A DNA stretch of 32,147 bases from Hyphococcus sp. (GCA_021776245.1 JAJFGF010000041.1:1-32147), one strand, 5' to 3'. Positions 1 to 8,861 are shown, counted from the first letter of the stretch. Notes: generated from the letters alone by a model not told the origin. Program-made: numbers and translations.

Positions 1-55
1 CTTCGACAAACGCATGAACGCGGGTGCGAAGATCAAGTGAATAGCTCTTTGGCAT
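1..55 (-). CDS. IS630-family transposase, N-terminal fragment
   Basis: The first 18 codons read MPKSYSLDLRTRVHAFVE, which resembles the start of IS630-type transposases (typically M-x-K-x-Y-S-x-D-L-R-x-R-V). The start ATG is at 55 on the minus strand, preceded by AGGAGG at a normal distance. The gene runs off the left edge, so neither the helix-turn-helix region nor the DDE catalytic domain can be seen. The right edge of the window holds the same N-terminus. Confidence 0.75.
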   Translation of the reverse strand, partial: MPKSYSLDLRTRVHAFVE

Positions 56-138
56 GGCGAACCTCCTGACAAGCAGGAATCACACTTCGCAAGCCCAGGG
101 AATCCCTGTCGACTCTATTCGAACGCGAAATGCTCTAG
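1..138 (-). mobile_element. IS630-type insertion sequence, 5' end (left copy, partial)
   Basis: These bases are the reverse complement of 32008-32147, with no difference seen over 138 bases. They hold the start of a transposase gene, its ribosome binding site (AGGAGG just upstream of the start) and the outer end of the element. The repeat stops at a CTAG (135-138). IS630/Tc1-family elements are known to insert at TA, often inside CTAG, which fits. Only the 5' end is present; the rest lies beyond the window. Confidence 0.8.
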
Positions 139-153
139 CGCGCCTTCGCGCGC

Positions 154-229
154 GGGAAACGCCCAAGATTCATACTTAAGCGCATTTCTTATCGGAAAAC
201 CGCGTCACACTTTTCCGGAAATGCGCTAG
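154..229. repeat. Mosaic palindromic intergenic repeat, copy 1 (RIME-like)
   Basis: The core at 178-229 is a long imperfect palindrome: AGCGCATTTC at one end, GAAATGCGCT at the other, and a central part CGGAAAACCG ... CACTTTTCCG. The same block, including the preceding GGAAACGCCC, recurs at about 4769-4844. The terminal GCGCTAG overlaps the lexA stop codon (226-228), so the repeat abuts or supplies the end of that gene. Its left half-palindrome appears cut short compared with copy 2. Repeats of this type are common between genes in alphaproteobacteria. As RNA downstream of lexA it would fold into a hairpin. Confidence 0.75.
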
Positions 230-957
230 TATTTCCGCATCAGCCCGACGAGTTTGCCCTGCACGCGCACCCGGTCGGGTCCGTAAATGCGGGTTTCATA
301 AGCAGGGTTGGCCGCTTCCAGTGCGATCGAGCCGCCCTTTTTGCGCAGGCGTTTCAGGGTCGCTTCTTCTTCATCGACAAGCGCCACGACAATATCGCCG
401 CCGCTGGCGTCGTCGCAACGCTGGATGACCGCATAATCGCCGTCATGAATGCCGGCGTTGATCATCGACTCGCCCTGTATCTCGAGGATGAAATGATCTC
501 CGGCGCCGAGAAACGCCGCCGGCGCGGCAAAGCGGTCGACTTCATGCTGGATCGCTTCGATGGGCGTGCCCGCTGCGATGCGGCCGAGCACCGGGAGGAG
601 AGCGGCGCCGCCGACCGCGCCGGATTGAGCGGCTGAGGGGCGCGACTGCCGGGCGGCGGGCGGCGGGCGGCGGAAATTGGCGTCGACGACGGCCGGGCGG
701 AATCCGCGGGGCGGCGGGGCGGCTTTTGCCTCGGCGGTCATGCCGTCGGGCATCTGCAACACTTCCAGCGCCCGGGCGCGATGCGGCAGGCGGCGGATAA
801 AGCCGCGCTCCTCGAGCGCTGTAATCAGCCGGTGAATGCCGGATTTCGATTTAAGATCAAGGGCTTCCTTCATTTCATCAAAAGATGGCGAGACCCCGGT
901 TTCCCTGATCCGCTCATTGATGAAAACCAGCAACTCATGCTGCTTGTTGGTAAGCAT
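226..957 (-). CDS. lexA: LexA repressor, SOS regulator (243 aa)
   Basis: LexA represses DNA-damage genes and cleaves itself when RecA is activated. The N-terminal winged-helix DNA-binding domain covers about residues 1-65 ([16 protein letters not shown] ... SKSGIHRLI). An unusually proline/arginine-rich linker follows (about 78-118), then the S24 peptidase domain. The Ala129-Gly130 cleavage site, the catalytic Ser164 (GESM) and Lys202 (ATLKRL) are all present. I chose the start at 957 because it has a GGAGGAG ribosome binding site and matches the usual LexA N-terminus; the frame stays open further upstream. An SOS box lies about 90 bp upstream, so autoregulation is likely. In many alphaproteobacteria trpC is followed by moaC, moeA and lexA; here lexA follows trpC directly. 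Confidence 0.97.
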   Translation of the reverse strand: MLTNKQHELLVFINERIRETGVSPSFDEMKEALDLKSKSGIHRLITALEERGFIRRLPHRARALEVLQMPDGMTAEAKAAPPPRGFRPAVVDANFRRPPPAARQSRPSAAQSGAVGGAALLPVLGRIAAGTPIEAIQHEVDRFAAPAAFLGAGDHFILEIQGESMINAGIHDGDYAVIQRCDDASGGDIVVALVDEEEATLKRLRKKGGSIALEAANPAYETRIYGPDRVRVQGKLVGLMRKY

Positions 958-1047
958 AATTTCTCCTCCGGCGGGCGCCAATGCGCCGTCTTTCAACGCT
1001 GGGGTGTTTACACGCCCGAAACGACAAAAGAACAAAACGACAACGAT

Positions 1048-1062
1048 GTTCTATGGTTGTTC
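1048..1062. promoter_or_regulatory. SOS box (LexA operator) upstream of lexA
   Basis: The site is GTTC, seven bases, GTTC (GAAC-N7-GAAC on the lexA strand), which is the known alphaproteobacterial LexA operator. It lies 91-105 bp upstream of the lexA start, in the trpC-lexA intergenic region. No second perfect copy was noticed in the window. Confidence 0.85.
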
Positions 1063-1127
1063 CTCATGGGCGTCAATAGGGCCTGGGGAAAACCGGCTGT
1101 TCCGTTGCAACCGTGTTTTGCAATGAC

Positions 1128-1925
1128 TCAAAGCGTCCGATTTGGGACCAGCAACGCCTTCGTCGCCGCCGCCACATTATCCTGGCGCATCAGGCTTTCG
1201 CCGACGAGAAACGCTTTTGCGCCGTAGCCGGCAAGTTTAACGATGTCATCATGGTTGACGATGCCGCTTTCACTGACAAGGAGGGCGTCAGGCGGCGCCA
1301 GATCTGCGAGCATGGCAGTCGTTTTCAAATCAGTATGAAATGTTGCGAGATTGCGGTTGTTGACGCCGATGAGATTGGCGCCAAGTAGGGCCGCGCGATG
1401 CATTTCTTTTTCGTTGTGGGTTTCGACCAGCACATCAAGACCATGGGCTCTTGCCGCCGCGAAAAGTTCCGTTGCCTGAGCATCGGAAAGACATGCCATG
1501 ATCAGAAGAATGCAGTCGGCGCCCCAGGCCCTCGCTTCGACGACCTGATAGGGGTCGATCATGAAGTCCTTGCGCAACACCGGCAAGCTTACGGCGGCGC
1601 GCGCCGCGCGCAAATGCTCAGGCGCGCCCTGAAAGCTCGGCGCGTCCGTTAACACTGAAAGACACGCAGCGCCGCCGGCCTCATAGGCCAGGGCGTGACC
1701 CGCCGGGTCAAAATCGGCGCGGATCAACCCCTTTGACGGGCTTGCTTTTTTGATCTCGGCGATCAGGGCATATCCGGTCGACGCTTTACGATCCAGGGCA
1801 TTGCGGAAGCCGCGCGGCGGACCGGCTTCTTTGGCGAGCGCTTCCAGCGCTGAAAGCGGTGCGTTCGCTTTTGCTGCAGCCACTTCGGTCTTCTTATAGG
1901 CGATGATGTCGTCGAGAATGGTCAT
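1128..1925 (-). CDS. trpC: Indole-3-glycerol phosphate synthase (265 aa)
   Basis: The enzyme closes the indole ring: it converts carboxyphenylaminodeoxyribulose phosphate to indole-3-glycerol phosphate in cytosolic tryptophan synthesis. It is a single-domain TIM barrel of normal length. The family signature [11 protein letters not shown] is at residues 57-66, including the catalytic lysine region; LRKDFMID and the phosphate-binding SESGI motif follow. It is not fused to TrpF. Its start overlaps the trpD stop by 4 bp (ATGA), so the two are translationally coupled. It is the last gene of trpGDC. No clear intrinsic terminator was seen before lexA. Confidence 0.97.
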   Translation of the reverse strand: MTILDDIIAYKKTEVAAAKANAPLSALEALAKEAGPPRGFRNALDRKASTGYALIAEIKKASPSKGLIRADFDPAGHALAYEAGGAACLSVLTDAPSFQGAPEHLRAARAAVSLPVLRKDFMIDPYQVVEARAWGADCILLIMACLSDAQATELFAAARAHGLDVLVETHNEKEMHRAALLGANLIGVNNRNLATFHTDLKTTAMLADLAPPDALLVSESGIVNHDDIVKLAGYGAKAFLVGESLMRQDNVAAATKALLVPNRTL

Positions 1926-2941
1926 GGCGCGCTGTTTGATATCTCGATGAGTTTTTCAAGGGCGTGCTTTGCGGCGCCATTGTCGATCGCCGCTTCAGCT
2001 AGAAGGCCTGCGGTCATCAGATCCGGGGCTTTGTTTGCGATCACGAGCGCGGCGGCGGCGTTCAACACGGCGATATCGCGATAGGGGCCTTGTTCGCCTT
2101 CGAGCAGCAGGCGCAAAGCCTCGGCATTTTCCTGCGGGCTTCCGCCCTTGAGATCGGCAAGGGGCGCACGCTTGAGCCCGGCGTCCTCGGGCAGGATCTC
2201 GAATTCTGCGACAACGCCGTCTTTTAGCGCCGCGATGAATGTCGGCCCGGTAATCGTCAGCTCATCGAGGCCGTCGCTGCCGTGAACGACCCAGGCGGCT
2301 TCAACGCCAAGGCGCGGCATCACTTCGGCGATCGGCCGCAACAGATCGCGGGCAAAGACACCCATCAGCTGGCGTTTTGCGCCGGCAGGATTTGATAAAG
2401 GACCGAGCACATTAAAGATCGTCCTGACCCCGAGGGCTTTGCGCGCCGTCGCCGCGTGACCCAATGCCTTGTGATGGAGGGCGGCAAACATGAATCCGAC
2501 TTTGGCGTCATTGATGCAGCGGGAAATTTGCGCCGGCGCGATATCAAGTTTGACCCCGAGCGCCGCAAGGACTTCCGACGAGCCTGATTTCGAGGTTGCG
2601 GCTTTATTGCCATGCTTGGCGACGGGGACGCCGCACCCTGCAACGATCAGCGCCGCCGCCGTCGAGATATTAAAAGTGCCCGCGCCGTCGCCGCCGGTGC
2701 CGCAGGTATCGATCGCTTCAGCGGGCGCTTCGACACGCAACGCTTTTTCGCGCATCGCCTGCGCCGCTGCGGCGATTTCCTCGACTGTTTCACCGCGTGT
2801 TCGCAGCGCCGCCAAGAACCCGGCAATCTCAATATCGCTCGCCGCGCCTGACAACATTGCATCCATGGCGCGCGCCATCTCATTGGCCGATAAAGGATCG
2901 CCGGAGACAGCCTGGGCAAGAAAGGGCGTAAAATCGCTCAT
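1922..2941 (-). CDS. trpD: Anthranilate phosphoribosyltransferase (339 aa)
   Basis: The enzyme transfers the phosphoribosyl group from PRPP to anthranilate, the second committed step of tryptophan synthesis. The glycine-rich PRPP-binding motif GTGGDG is at residues 81-86, followed by [22 protein letters not shown], typical of the anthranilate-binding region, comes next. The length is normal and there is no fusion to TrpG. Both ends overlap neighbours by 4 bp (trpG upstream, trpC downstream), showing a tightly coupled trpGDC unit. Confidence 0.97.
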   Translation of the reverse strand: MSDFTPFLAQAVSGDPLSANEMARAMDAMLSGAASDIEIAGFLAALRTRGETVEEIAAAAQAMREKALRVEAPAEAIDTCGTGGDGAGTFNISTAAALIVAGCGVPVAKHGNKAATSKSGSSEVLAALGVKLDIAPAQISRCINDAKVGFMFAALHHKALGHAATARKALGVRTIFNVLGPLSNPAGAKRQLMGVFARDLLRPIAEVMPRLGVEAAWVVHGSDGLDELTITGPTFIAALKDGVVAEFEILPEDAGLKRAPLADLKGGSPQENAEALRLLLEGEQGPYRDIAVLNAAAALVIANKAPDLMTAGLLAEAAIDNGAAKHALEKLIEISNSAP

Positions 2942-3516
2942 TGCCGCGCCCGCTTCAGGAAATTCCCGATAATCGCCGCGCCATGCTCTGATGCGATGCT
3001 TTCCGGGTGAAACTGGACGCCCGCGAGCGGCAGTGTTTGATGCTCAATTGCCATCACTTCATTGTCATCGTCTGCACTCGCTGTGACCATGAGCTCCGGC
3101 GGCAGGCTGTCCGGGGCCGCGACCAGAGAGTGATAGCGCGTTGCTGTAAACGGCGAGGGCAGCCCCTCAAAGAGCCCGGAGCCCTGATGCGTGATGCCGC
3201 AGGTTTTGCCGTGCATCAGGCGTCCGGCGCGCTCGATCTTCCCGCCCAAGCCTTGCGCGATCGCCTGCAGACCAAGACAAACGCCGAAAACCGGCATCCC
3301 GGCGTTGCGGGCGGATTTGACGAGATCGATGCAGATCCCGGCCTGATCAGGGACGCCGGGGCCCGGCGAGATCACGATTGCTTCCGCGCCGGAGGCGACG
3401 GCCGCCGCGGCGGTGAGTTCATTATTGCGCTTTACAATGATTTCCTCTCCGAGCCCGCCGATCAGATGGACGAGATTGTGGGTGAAACTGTCAAAATTAT
3501 CGATCAGCAAAATCAT
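2938..3516 (-). CDS. trpG: Anthranilate synthase component II, glutamine amidotransferase (192 aa)
   Basis: TrpG releases ammonia from glutamine and passes it to TrpE for anthranilate formation. It is a class I glutamine amidotransferase with the nucleophile Cys80 (GVCLG), and His170 and Glu172 (FHPES) completing the triad. I chose the start at 3516 because MILLIDNFDSFTHNL is the usual N-terminus; 22 extra codons upstream lack family character. The ribosome binding site is weak. The partner trpE lies about 5.5 kb away. The leader (3517-3637) contains a perfect 7-bp inverted repeat (CAGGCAG / CTGCCTG, 3549-3573). It has no T-run, so it is not an obvious terminator. Confidence 0.96.
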   Translation of the reverse strand: MILLIDNFDSFTHNLVHLIGGLGEEIIVKRNNELTAAAAVASGAEAIVISPGPGVPDQAGICIDLVKSARNAGMPVFGVCLGLQAIAQGLGGKIERAGRLMHGKTCGITHQGSGLFEGLPSPFTATRYHSLVAAPDSLPPELMVTASADDDNEVMAIEHQTLPLAGVQFHPESIASEHGAAIIGNFLKRARQ

Positions 3517-3637
3517 CGAAATTCCAAGAATCAGTGATACTGCGCGGACAGGCAGGTTTAACGCCGCTGCCTGAAGGTGCAAGCGCGCCTCACGGGCCTG
3601 TTATGGGCGCTCTTTCACCCGGCGTTTGCGAGTAGGG

Positions 3638-4648
3638 ATGTTCAGGCGGCGCGACCCCAAGATCGTTATTCCGGGCCGGGCAGGCAACGCAGGGATCATT
3701 GCGTCTTTCGCGATTGCCTTTGTCGGGATCCTGATTGGCGCAACCACCGCCTATATCAGTGAGCGCGGATCCGCAGCGACCGCAGCAAAGTCTGAAATGA
3801 TTACTGCGCCTTTGCGCGAGGGCGGTGTTCCTTTCAAAGCCTATGCGGAGCGCCAGGATCTCATTCACCGGGTTCTGACCGCGACCGAACTGGAACGATT
3901 ACCGGTGCCTGAATTTACCGCCAGCGGCGCTTCGCGCCCTAAAATAATTCTGGTGATCGACGATATGGGGATAGATCGCCACGCAGTCAGCGCAGTGATT
4001 AATCTGCCGGGGCCGGTCACGCTGTCGTTTTTGCCTTATGCCAATGATGTCGCCAGTCTCGCCGCCATGGCGCGCAACGCCGGCATTGAGCTAATGCTGC
4101 ATTTGCCGATGGAACCAGAGGGAGAAGACGATCCCGGTCCCCATGCATTGATTTCAGGAATGACGGGCGCCGATTTCATTAAAACGCTTGAATGGAATCT
4201 GACACAGTTTGACGGCTTTGTGGGCGTCAATAATCATATGGGTTCGCAGCTGACCGCCAATGAAGCGGCAATGAAAACAGTGCTGGCGTATCTCAAACAT
4301 AAAGACCTTTTCTTTATGGATTCGGTGACGACCGGCGACACTGTCGTGCGCAGCGCCGGCGCGCGGGTCGGCGCACATGTTTTTTCCCGCGACGTCTTTA
4401 TAGATGCGGAAGCAGGCAATCGGCAGATGGTGAAATCGCAGCTTGCACTTGTCGAGCGGATTGCCCGCCAGACCGGCTATGCCGTCGCAATTGGCCATCC
4501 GCGTAAGGAAACGCTGGATGTATTGGGCCCCTGGCTTACCACCGCGCCTGCCCGCGGCTTTGATCTTGTGCCTGCCAGCGCCCTGATGGCCATTGAAAAA
4601 TCAAAATCCGCGCCGGCCATGGTTGAAGCGCCGTCTTTGAGATTGTGA
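3638..4648 (+). CDS. Divergent polysaccharide deacetylase family protein, membrane-anchored (336 aa)
   Basis: The protein belongs to the divergent polysaccharide deacetylase family (NodB-like barrel), whose members act in the envelope, probably on peptidoglycan or another glycan. One N-terminal membrane segment (about 19-40) follows a basic start (MFRRRD), so the catalytic part should be periplasmic. The domain starts near residue 100 with ILVIDDMGID, where Asp-Asp is the metal-binding pair of the family. HLPMEP and NNHMGS follow, and a conserved GHPR lies near the C-terminus. I chose ATG 3638 over an upstream TTG. It diverges from trpG across about 120 bp. The substrate is not known from sequence. 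Confidence 0.85.
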   Translation: MFRRRDPKIVIPGRAGNAGIIASFAIAFVGILIGATTAYISERGSAATAAKSEMITAPLREGGVPFKAYAERQDLIHRVLTATELERLPVPEFTASGASRPKIILVIDDMGIDRHAVSAVINLPGPVTLSFLPYANDVASLAAMARNAGIELMLHLPMEPEGEDDPGPHALISGMTGADFIKTLEWNLTQFDGFVGVNNHMGSQLTANEAAMKTVLAYLKHKDLFFMDSVTTGDTVVRSAGARVGAHVFSRDVFIDAEAGNRQMVKSQLALVERIARQTGYAVAIGHPRKETLDVLGPWLTTAPARGFDLVPASALMAIEKSKSAPAMVEAPSLRL

Positions 4649-4730
4649 CCGGCAACCGGAAATCTGCGATTGACGCGTTCCCGCCGCTGCGTGAAATGAT
4701 CTTGCCAATAATGCAATGACGCGCGCATCA

Positions 4731-4844
4731 GGGCGTTTCCGAGATAAAGTGGTTCCCGGTTTATCGTCCGGAAACGCCCCAGTTACAATAGTTAGCGCAT
4801 TTCTGGTCGGAAAACCGCTCCACACTTTTCCGGAAATGCGCTAG
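4731..4844. repeat. Mosaic palindromic intergenic repeat, copy 2 (two tandem palindromes)
   Basis: Two palindromes stand in tandem. The first (4731-4780) has arms GGGCGTTTCC and GGAAACGCCC. The second (4793-4843) has arms TAGCGCATTTC and GAAATGCGCTA around CGGAAAACCG ... CACTTTTCCG. The second palindrome and the preceding GGAAACGCCC match 154-229. This fills most of the 254 bp between the deacetylase and the FkbM gene. It resembles the mosaic repeats described in Rhizobiales and relatives. Confidence 0.8.
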
Positions 4845-4902
4845 GAAAGGGAATACCGGTATCGCTACGATCTCAATAGGCGCCGGCGTCCCATTTGGTG
4901 AA

Positions 4903-5709
4903 TTGCCGCCGTCACGCTTTCAGGAGCGCGTGCGCAAACTGGCGCACCGTTTACCCTTCACCTATGTGGGGCGAAAGCTGGCGTCTTTGATGCTCGGACT
5001 GGCGGGGGGACGCTCACGCCGGGCTTTCGACGTGGTCATTTTCGAAACTCAGAAAGCGCGCCTTTATCCGGCAGACAATATTTGCGAAAAGCGCGTGTTC
5101 ATGACGCCGCAACATTGGGATCTGGCTGAGCGCACTGCCCTTGCCGCCGCTATTGCGACACATGCGGAAGGCGCATTTTACTTTTTCGATATTGGCGCCA
5201 ATGCCGGACTTTACTCATTGTTTTCCCGTGCAGCAGCGCTGAAAGCCGGCAAAGAATTTCGTGCAGCCTGCGTCGAACCCGACCCGGAAATGCGTGCTCG
5301 CGCTGCGTTCAATATCGCCGCCTCTGGCGCTGGCGACGAGATTGAAATCATGCCCTATGCAGCCGACGCCGAAAACCGGCAATTACGATTTTCGGTGAAC
5401 CGGAAAAACCGGGGCATGAGCCGGGTTGATAAAGCTGGTGAAATTTCTGTCGAAGGGCGGACGATTCAGAGCCTGATAGAAGACGCTTCGTTTCCGCGCG
5501 TGGACGCCATGAAGGTTGATATTGAGGGGCATGAATTTGCCGCTCTCAAGGCGTTTTTTGAAAAAGCTGCGACGCAAATTTGGCCGCGCTTTGTCATTCT
5601 TGAAACGTCGCATGAGCGCAGTGATAAACGCGCCAGCGCTCTTTTTGCAGACCGCGGCTATCGTCTGTCATTCAAGGCGCAGTTAAACAGCGTTTTTGTT
5701 CGACCGTAG
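4903..5709 (+). CDS. FkbM family SAM-dependent methyltransferase (start uncertain)
   Basis: This is an FkbM-type methyltransferase, a family that methylates hydroxyl groups on sugars or small molecules. The SAM-binding motif FFDIGANAGLYS sits at residues 94-105, CVEPDPEM follows, and the family-typical MKVDIEGHE comes later. There is no signal peptide, so it is probably cytosolic. The start is doubtful: TTG at 4903 has no ribosome binding site, and the frame stays open upstream to about 4792, through the palindromic repeat, without ATG or GTG. Later candidates are GTG 4930 (AGGAG only 3 bp before) and ATG 4990. The target is unknown; no glycan cluster surrounds it apart from the deacetylase. 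Confidence 0.8.
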   Translation: MPPSRFQERVRKLAHRLPFTYVGRKLASLMLGLAGGRSRRAFDVVIFETQKARLYPADNICEKRVFMTPQHWDLAERTALAAAIATHAEGAFYFFDIGANAGLYSLFSRAAALKAGKEFRAACVEPDPEMRARAAFNIAASGAGDEIEIMPYAADAENRQLRFSVNRKNRGMSRVDKAGEISVEGRTIQSLIEDASFPRVDAMKVDIEGHEFAALKAFFEKAATQIWPRFVILETSHERSDKRASALFADRGYRLSFKAQLNSVFVRP

Positions 5710-5805
5710 CCTTATCACGAAATCTACTGCCATTCGTGATTGCCGGGGCGGCGCAATACCGCATAGATATCGCGCCCAGATCGCCCGGCGCTAAAAGGAA
5801 TTTCC

Positions 5806-6906
5806 ATGTCAGCATTTTTGTCTCTCGCGGTTCCGGTCCTGGGCGTCACCACGGTCGCCGCTATCACAAAATTTCATCTCAGCGGTGAAGATCTTTCGAA
5901 ATATGACGAGGCCGATCAACCGGTGACGTTTCATCCGGAAAGAAACTCTCCGGGAAATCAGGCGGTGACAGCGTATCTTCAGGAAAACTTCATCAAACCT
6001 GCAAAATCAAAAGGCTCGCGCCGGGAAAAACTTCTCGCAAAGCGCAAGCGTTTCGATCAGGCGGGGCTAAACCGTGAGTTTGACTGCGCCTTCACTCCAG
6101 CGATAGCGAAGACCGGTGAGGCCGAAATTACCGGCGAATGGGTGCAAGCAGAAGGCGCAGACCCCGATAAACGCATTCTCTATTTACATGGCGGCGCCCA
6201 TACGGTCGGCAGCGCGATCAGCCATCGCGCAATTACGACTAATCTGGCGGAACGCACGGGTTGCAGCGTGTTTGCGGCGAATTACCGGCTCATGCCTGAG
6301 CACTCGCGGATTGCCGGCGTCGAAGACAGCCGGCTTGTCTACAAATGGATATTGGACAATGGCCCGGACGGCGCGGCGCCAGCCGCCAAATTGGCGGTGG
6401 CCGGGGATTCAGCCGGCGGGAACTTAACGCTGTCGCTTATCAACTGGGTGCGCGACAGCGGCATTCCCGCCGCAGATGCGGTCGTCGCCATTTCGCCTGC
6501 GGTGGACGGAACATGCACCAGCCCCAGCATCCGAAGCAATTTTGAAACGGATATCATGCTGCAGCCGCTGGCCGGCAGGATGCTAAAAATACCGCAGCCA
6601 CTTTTATTGTGGCTATTTTGGTCCCTCAACAAAGTGTCTCCGTCGGCGCCGGTGATCTCGCCGATTTTTGCGGATTTGTCCGGCTTGCCGCCAACATTGG
6701 TTCATGTCAGCGCTGCAGAAATGCTTTATGACGACGCCCGGCGTTATGTCGCCAAGGCGCAAAGCCAGGGTTCTCCGGCAACCTTGCAGAGCTGGGCGCA
6801 TATGGCCCATGTTTTTCATGCCTTCGACCGGATGCTGCCGGAAGCCCATCAGGCGTTTGACGAAATTGCCAAATTTTTGAAAGCGCAGGGCGTTTTCGCG
6901 AAATAA
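5806..6906 (+). CDS. Alpha/beta hydrolase, hormone-sensitive-lipase-like esterase (366 aa)
   Basis: It is an esterase/lipase-type hydrolase of the HSL (family IV) group. The oxyanion-hole motif HGG is at 128-130, the nucleophile Ser202 in GDSAGG, an acid candidate Asp309/310, and His335 in WAHMAH. The N-terminal 20 residues are hydrophobic and may be a signal or membrane segment, with a long cap region before the catalytic core. The ribosome binding site AAGGAA fits the ATG at 5806. A perfect hairpin terminator follows (6956-6990), shared with the convergent DUF885 gene. The natural ester is not known. Confidence 0.88.
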   Translation: MSAFLSLAVPVLGVTTVAAITKFHLSGEDLSKYDEADQPVTFHPERNSPGNQAVTAYLQENFIKPAKSKGSRREKLLAKRKRFDQAGLNREFDCAFTPAIAKTGEAEITGEWVQAEGADPDKRILYLHGGAHTVGSAISHRAITTNLAERTGCSVFAANYRLMPEHSRIAGVEDSRLVYKWILDNGPDGAAPAAKLAVAGDSAGGNLTLSLINWVRDSGIPAADAVVAISPAVDGTCTSPSIRSNFETDIMLQPLAGRMLKIPQPLLLWLFWSLNKVSPSAPVISPIFADLSGLPPTLVHVSAAEMLYDDARRYVAKAQSQGSPATLQSWAHMAHVFHAFDRMLPEAHQAFDEIAKFLKAQGVFAK

Positions 6907-6955
6907 CACCGACAACAATACGCGGCCTTCGCCAATGACCGCGCAGAAAATGTAG

Positions 6956-6990
6956 AAAAGCGCAGCGGTCCACCGCTGCGCTTTTGTTTT
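6956..6990. terminator. Bidirectional intrinsic terminator between esterase and DUF885 gene
   Basis: A perfect 13-bp stem (AAAAGCGCAGCGG / CCGCTGCGCTTTT) surrounds a 4-base loop TCCA. Further T residues follow on the plus strand, and the A-run gives T's on the minus strand. It sits between two convergent genes and can serve both. Confidence 0.9.
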
Positions 6991-7007
6991 GATTGCCCGT
7001 AAGGCGC

Positions 7008-8861
7008 TTAGGCTGCCTCCGCCTTTTTCGCCGCGATGTAACCGTCGACGAGTTCCTCGAGAATGGGCAACGCCACAGCGCCGTTCTTCAAGACCGCGTC
7101 GTGGAAATCACGAATGTCGAAATCGTCTCCAAGCTCTGCTTTTGCCTTGTCGCGCAGATCAAGAATTTTGATCATGCCGATCTTGTAGGAAAGCGCCTGT
7201 CCGGGCAGGTCGATATAGCGTTCGATTTCCTTTGTTGCGTCTTCTTCGGTCATCGGGTTGTTGTCGAGCATGAATTTGATTGCCTTTTCCCGGGTCCATT
7301 TTTTAGAGTGGACGCCGGTGTCGACAACAAGACGCGCGGCGCGCAGCATTTCATTCTGCAGCCGTCCGAAATCCTGCATCGGATCGGCAAACCGGCCTTC
7401 TTCTTTGGCGAGGCGCTCTGAATAAAGACCCCAACCTTCGGTATAGGCGCCGAAGAAAGCAAATTTCTGGAACATTGGAACGCCGGTCAGCTCTTGTTGA
7501 ATGGCAATCTGGAAATGGTGACCCGGCGCGCCTTCGTGATAGGCAATGGTCTCCATTTCATGCTTTTGCTTGGTCGTCATGTCTTTCAGATTGACGTAAT
7601 AAATGCCAGGGCGCGAACCGTCTGGTGTCGGACGATTGTAAAATGCAATCGGCGCGGTTTCTTCACGCCATGCTTCAACGGCGCGTACTTCGAGCGGCGC
7701 TTGCGGCAGAATGTTGAAATATTGATCCACATCCGCGTAAATCGAGTCGATATAGGCTTTCGATTGATCGAGATAGGCTTGTTTTCCTTCTTCCGTGTCC
7801 GGGAAAAAGTTTGACGGGTCGGTGCGCAGGAAGTCGAAAAACTCCGGCAATGTTCCGTCGAAGCCGACGGTCGCCATGATCGCTTCCATTTCACCGCGAA
7901 TGCGCTTGACGTCATCGAGCCCCGTCTTGTGGATTTGCTTGGCGGTCATGCCTTTTTCGCTGGTCCAGAATTCGACGCGGTTTTCGTAATATTGCTTACC
8001 GCCCGGCAGCGCCCAAACACCATTGGGACCCACAGAGTCGTTGCGCAAATCTTCGACCCGTGCGACGAAATTATTAATCGTCGGCGCAAAGGCGGTTTCA
8101 AGTGCGGCGGTCGCCTCGCCGATCAGGCGATCTTTTTCAGCCTGGTCAATTTCAAGAGCGTCAACCTTGCCGCGAAAGTCAGCAAGGATCGCCGAATCTT
8201 CGCCGCTGTCGTCAAAGGGCGCGCCTGTTAGCAGGTTCCTTGCGTCAGCGATGACCGGGTCAAAAGAAAACGACGTCGGGACGATGCCGCGTTCAGCGGC
8301 GATGTCGATGCCTTCCATCAATTGCTGGCCGGCGACCGTCAGTCCGTTCAAGCGGGAGATATAGGCTTCAGCATCGGAAACATCGTCAACGCGATGAACG
8401 TTCTGCAGGAATGTCACCGGAAACGTCATCGGGTTGTTCATGGTCGAGAATGCATAACCATGAAAGCGATATTCATGATCGTTGATCGCGCGCTCCTGTA
8501 GAAACTCGAAGATGCGGTAGCTAACCTGAGACTGTTCGCTTAACGCGTCATAGTCGAAATCCGCGCGGAGGCGGGCGAGATCGGAAATGGTTTCTTCATG
8601 CTGGCGCACGACTTCGGCGTCAGAAAAATCGTCCCACTCGCCATAGCGCTCGCCTTTCATGCCAATCTGAGATTGGAATAATGGCGAATTTGCGAGATTG
8701 CGTTGAAACAGTTCGTCAAAAAACGCCGACAGACGCTGGTCTTCTGTTTGCGCTTCCGCTTCGGCCGTTTCATCGGCTTCATGGTGATTTGCGTAAGCTG
8801 GCGCTGCGACTACTGCGAGCGCCGTTGTGGCGATGAGAATATGCTTGAGATTTATGGTCAT
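7008..8861 (-). CDS. DUF885 family protein, exported peptidase-like (617 aa)
   Basis: DUF885 proteins are large, mostly helical and resemble zinc metallopeptidases. A cleavable signal peptide is clear (hydrophobic stretch ending AAPAYA-NHH, about residue 25), so it should be periplasmic. The family signature YHEGAPGHHFQ is at residues 441-451; the HE...HH residues and the later EGWGLYSE are probable metal ligands. The ribosome binding site is GGAGGGG. The gene lies 152 bp downstream of trpE on the same strand and could be read from the ppiD-trpE transcript. It is a paralogue of the protein at 14365-16188: the C-terminal thirds align closely (both RLVVDTG.H.K.W.RE.AI). Peptidase activity is inferred. 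Confidence 0.9.
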   Translation of the reverse strand: MTINLKHILIATTALAVVAAPAYANHHEADETAEAEAQTEDQRLSAFFDELFQRNLANSPLFQSQIGMKGERYGEWDDFSDAEVVRQHEETISDLARLRADFDYDALSEQSQVSYRIFEFLQERAINDHEYRFHGYAFSTMNNPMTFPVTFLQNVHRVDDVSDAEAYISRLNGLTVAGQQLMEGIDIAAERGIVPTSFSFDPVIADARNLLTGAPFDDSGEDSAILADFRGKVDALEIDQAEKDRLIGEATAALETAFAPTINNFVARVEDLRNDSVGPNGVWALPGGKQYYENRVEFWTSEKGMTAKQIHKTGLDDVKRIRGEMEAIMATVGFDGTLPEFFDFLRTDPSNFFPDTEEGKQAYLDQSKAYIDSIYADVDQYFNILPQAPLEVRAVEAWREETAPIAFYNRPTPDGSRPGIYYVNLKDMTTKQKHEMETIAYHEGAPGHHFQIAIQQELTGVPMFQKFAFFGAYTEGWGLYSERLAKEEGRFADPMQDFGRLQNEMLRAARLVVDTGVHSKKWTREKAIKFMLDNNPMTEEDATKEIERYIDLPGQALSYKIGMIKILDLRDKAKAELGDDFDIRDFHDAVLKNGAVALPILEELVDGYIAAKKAEAA

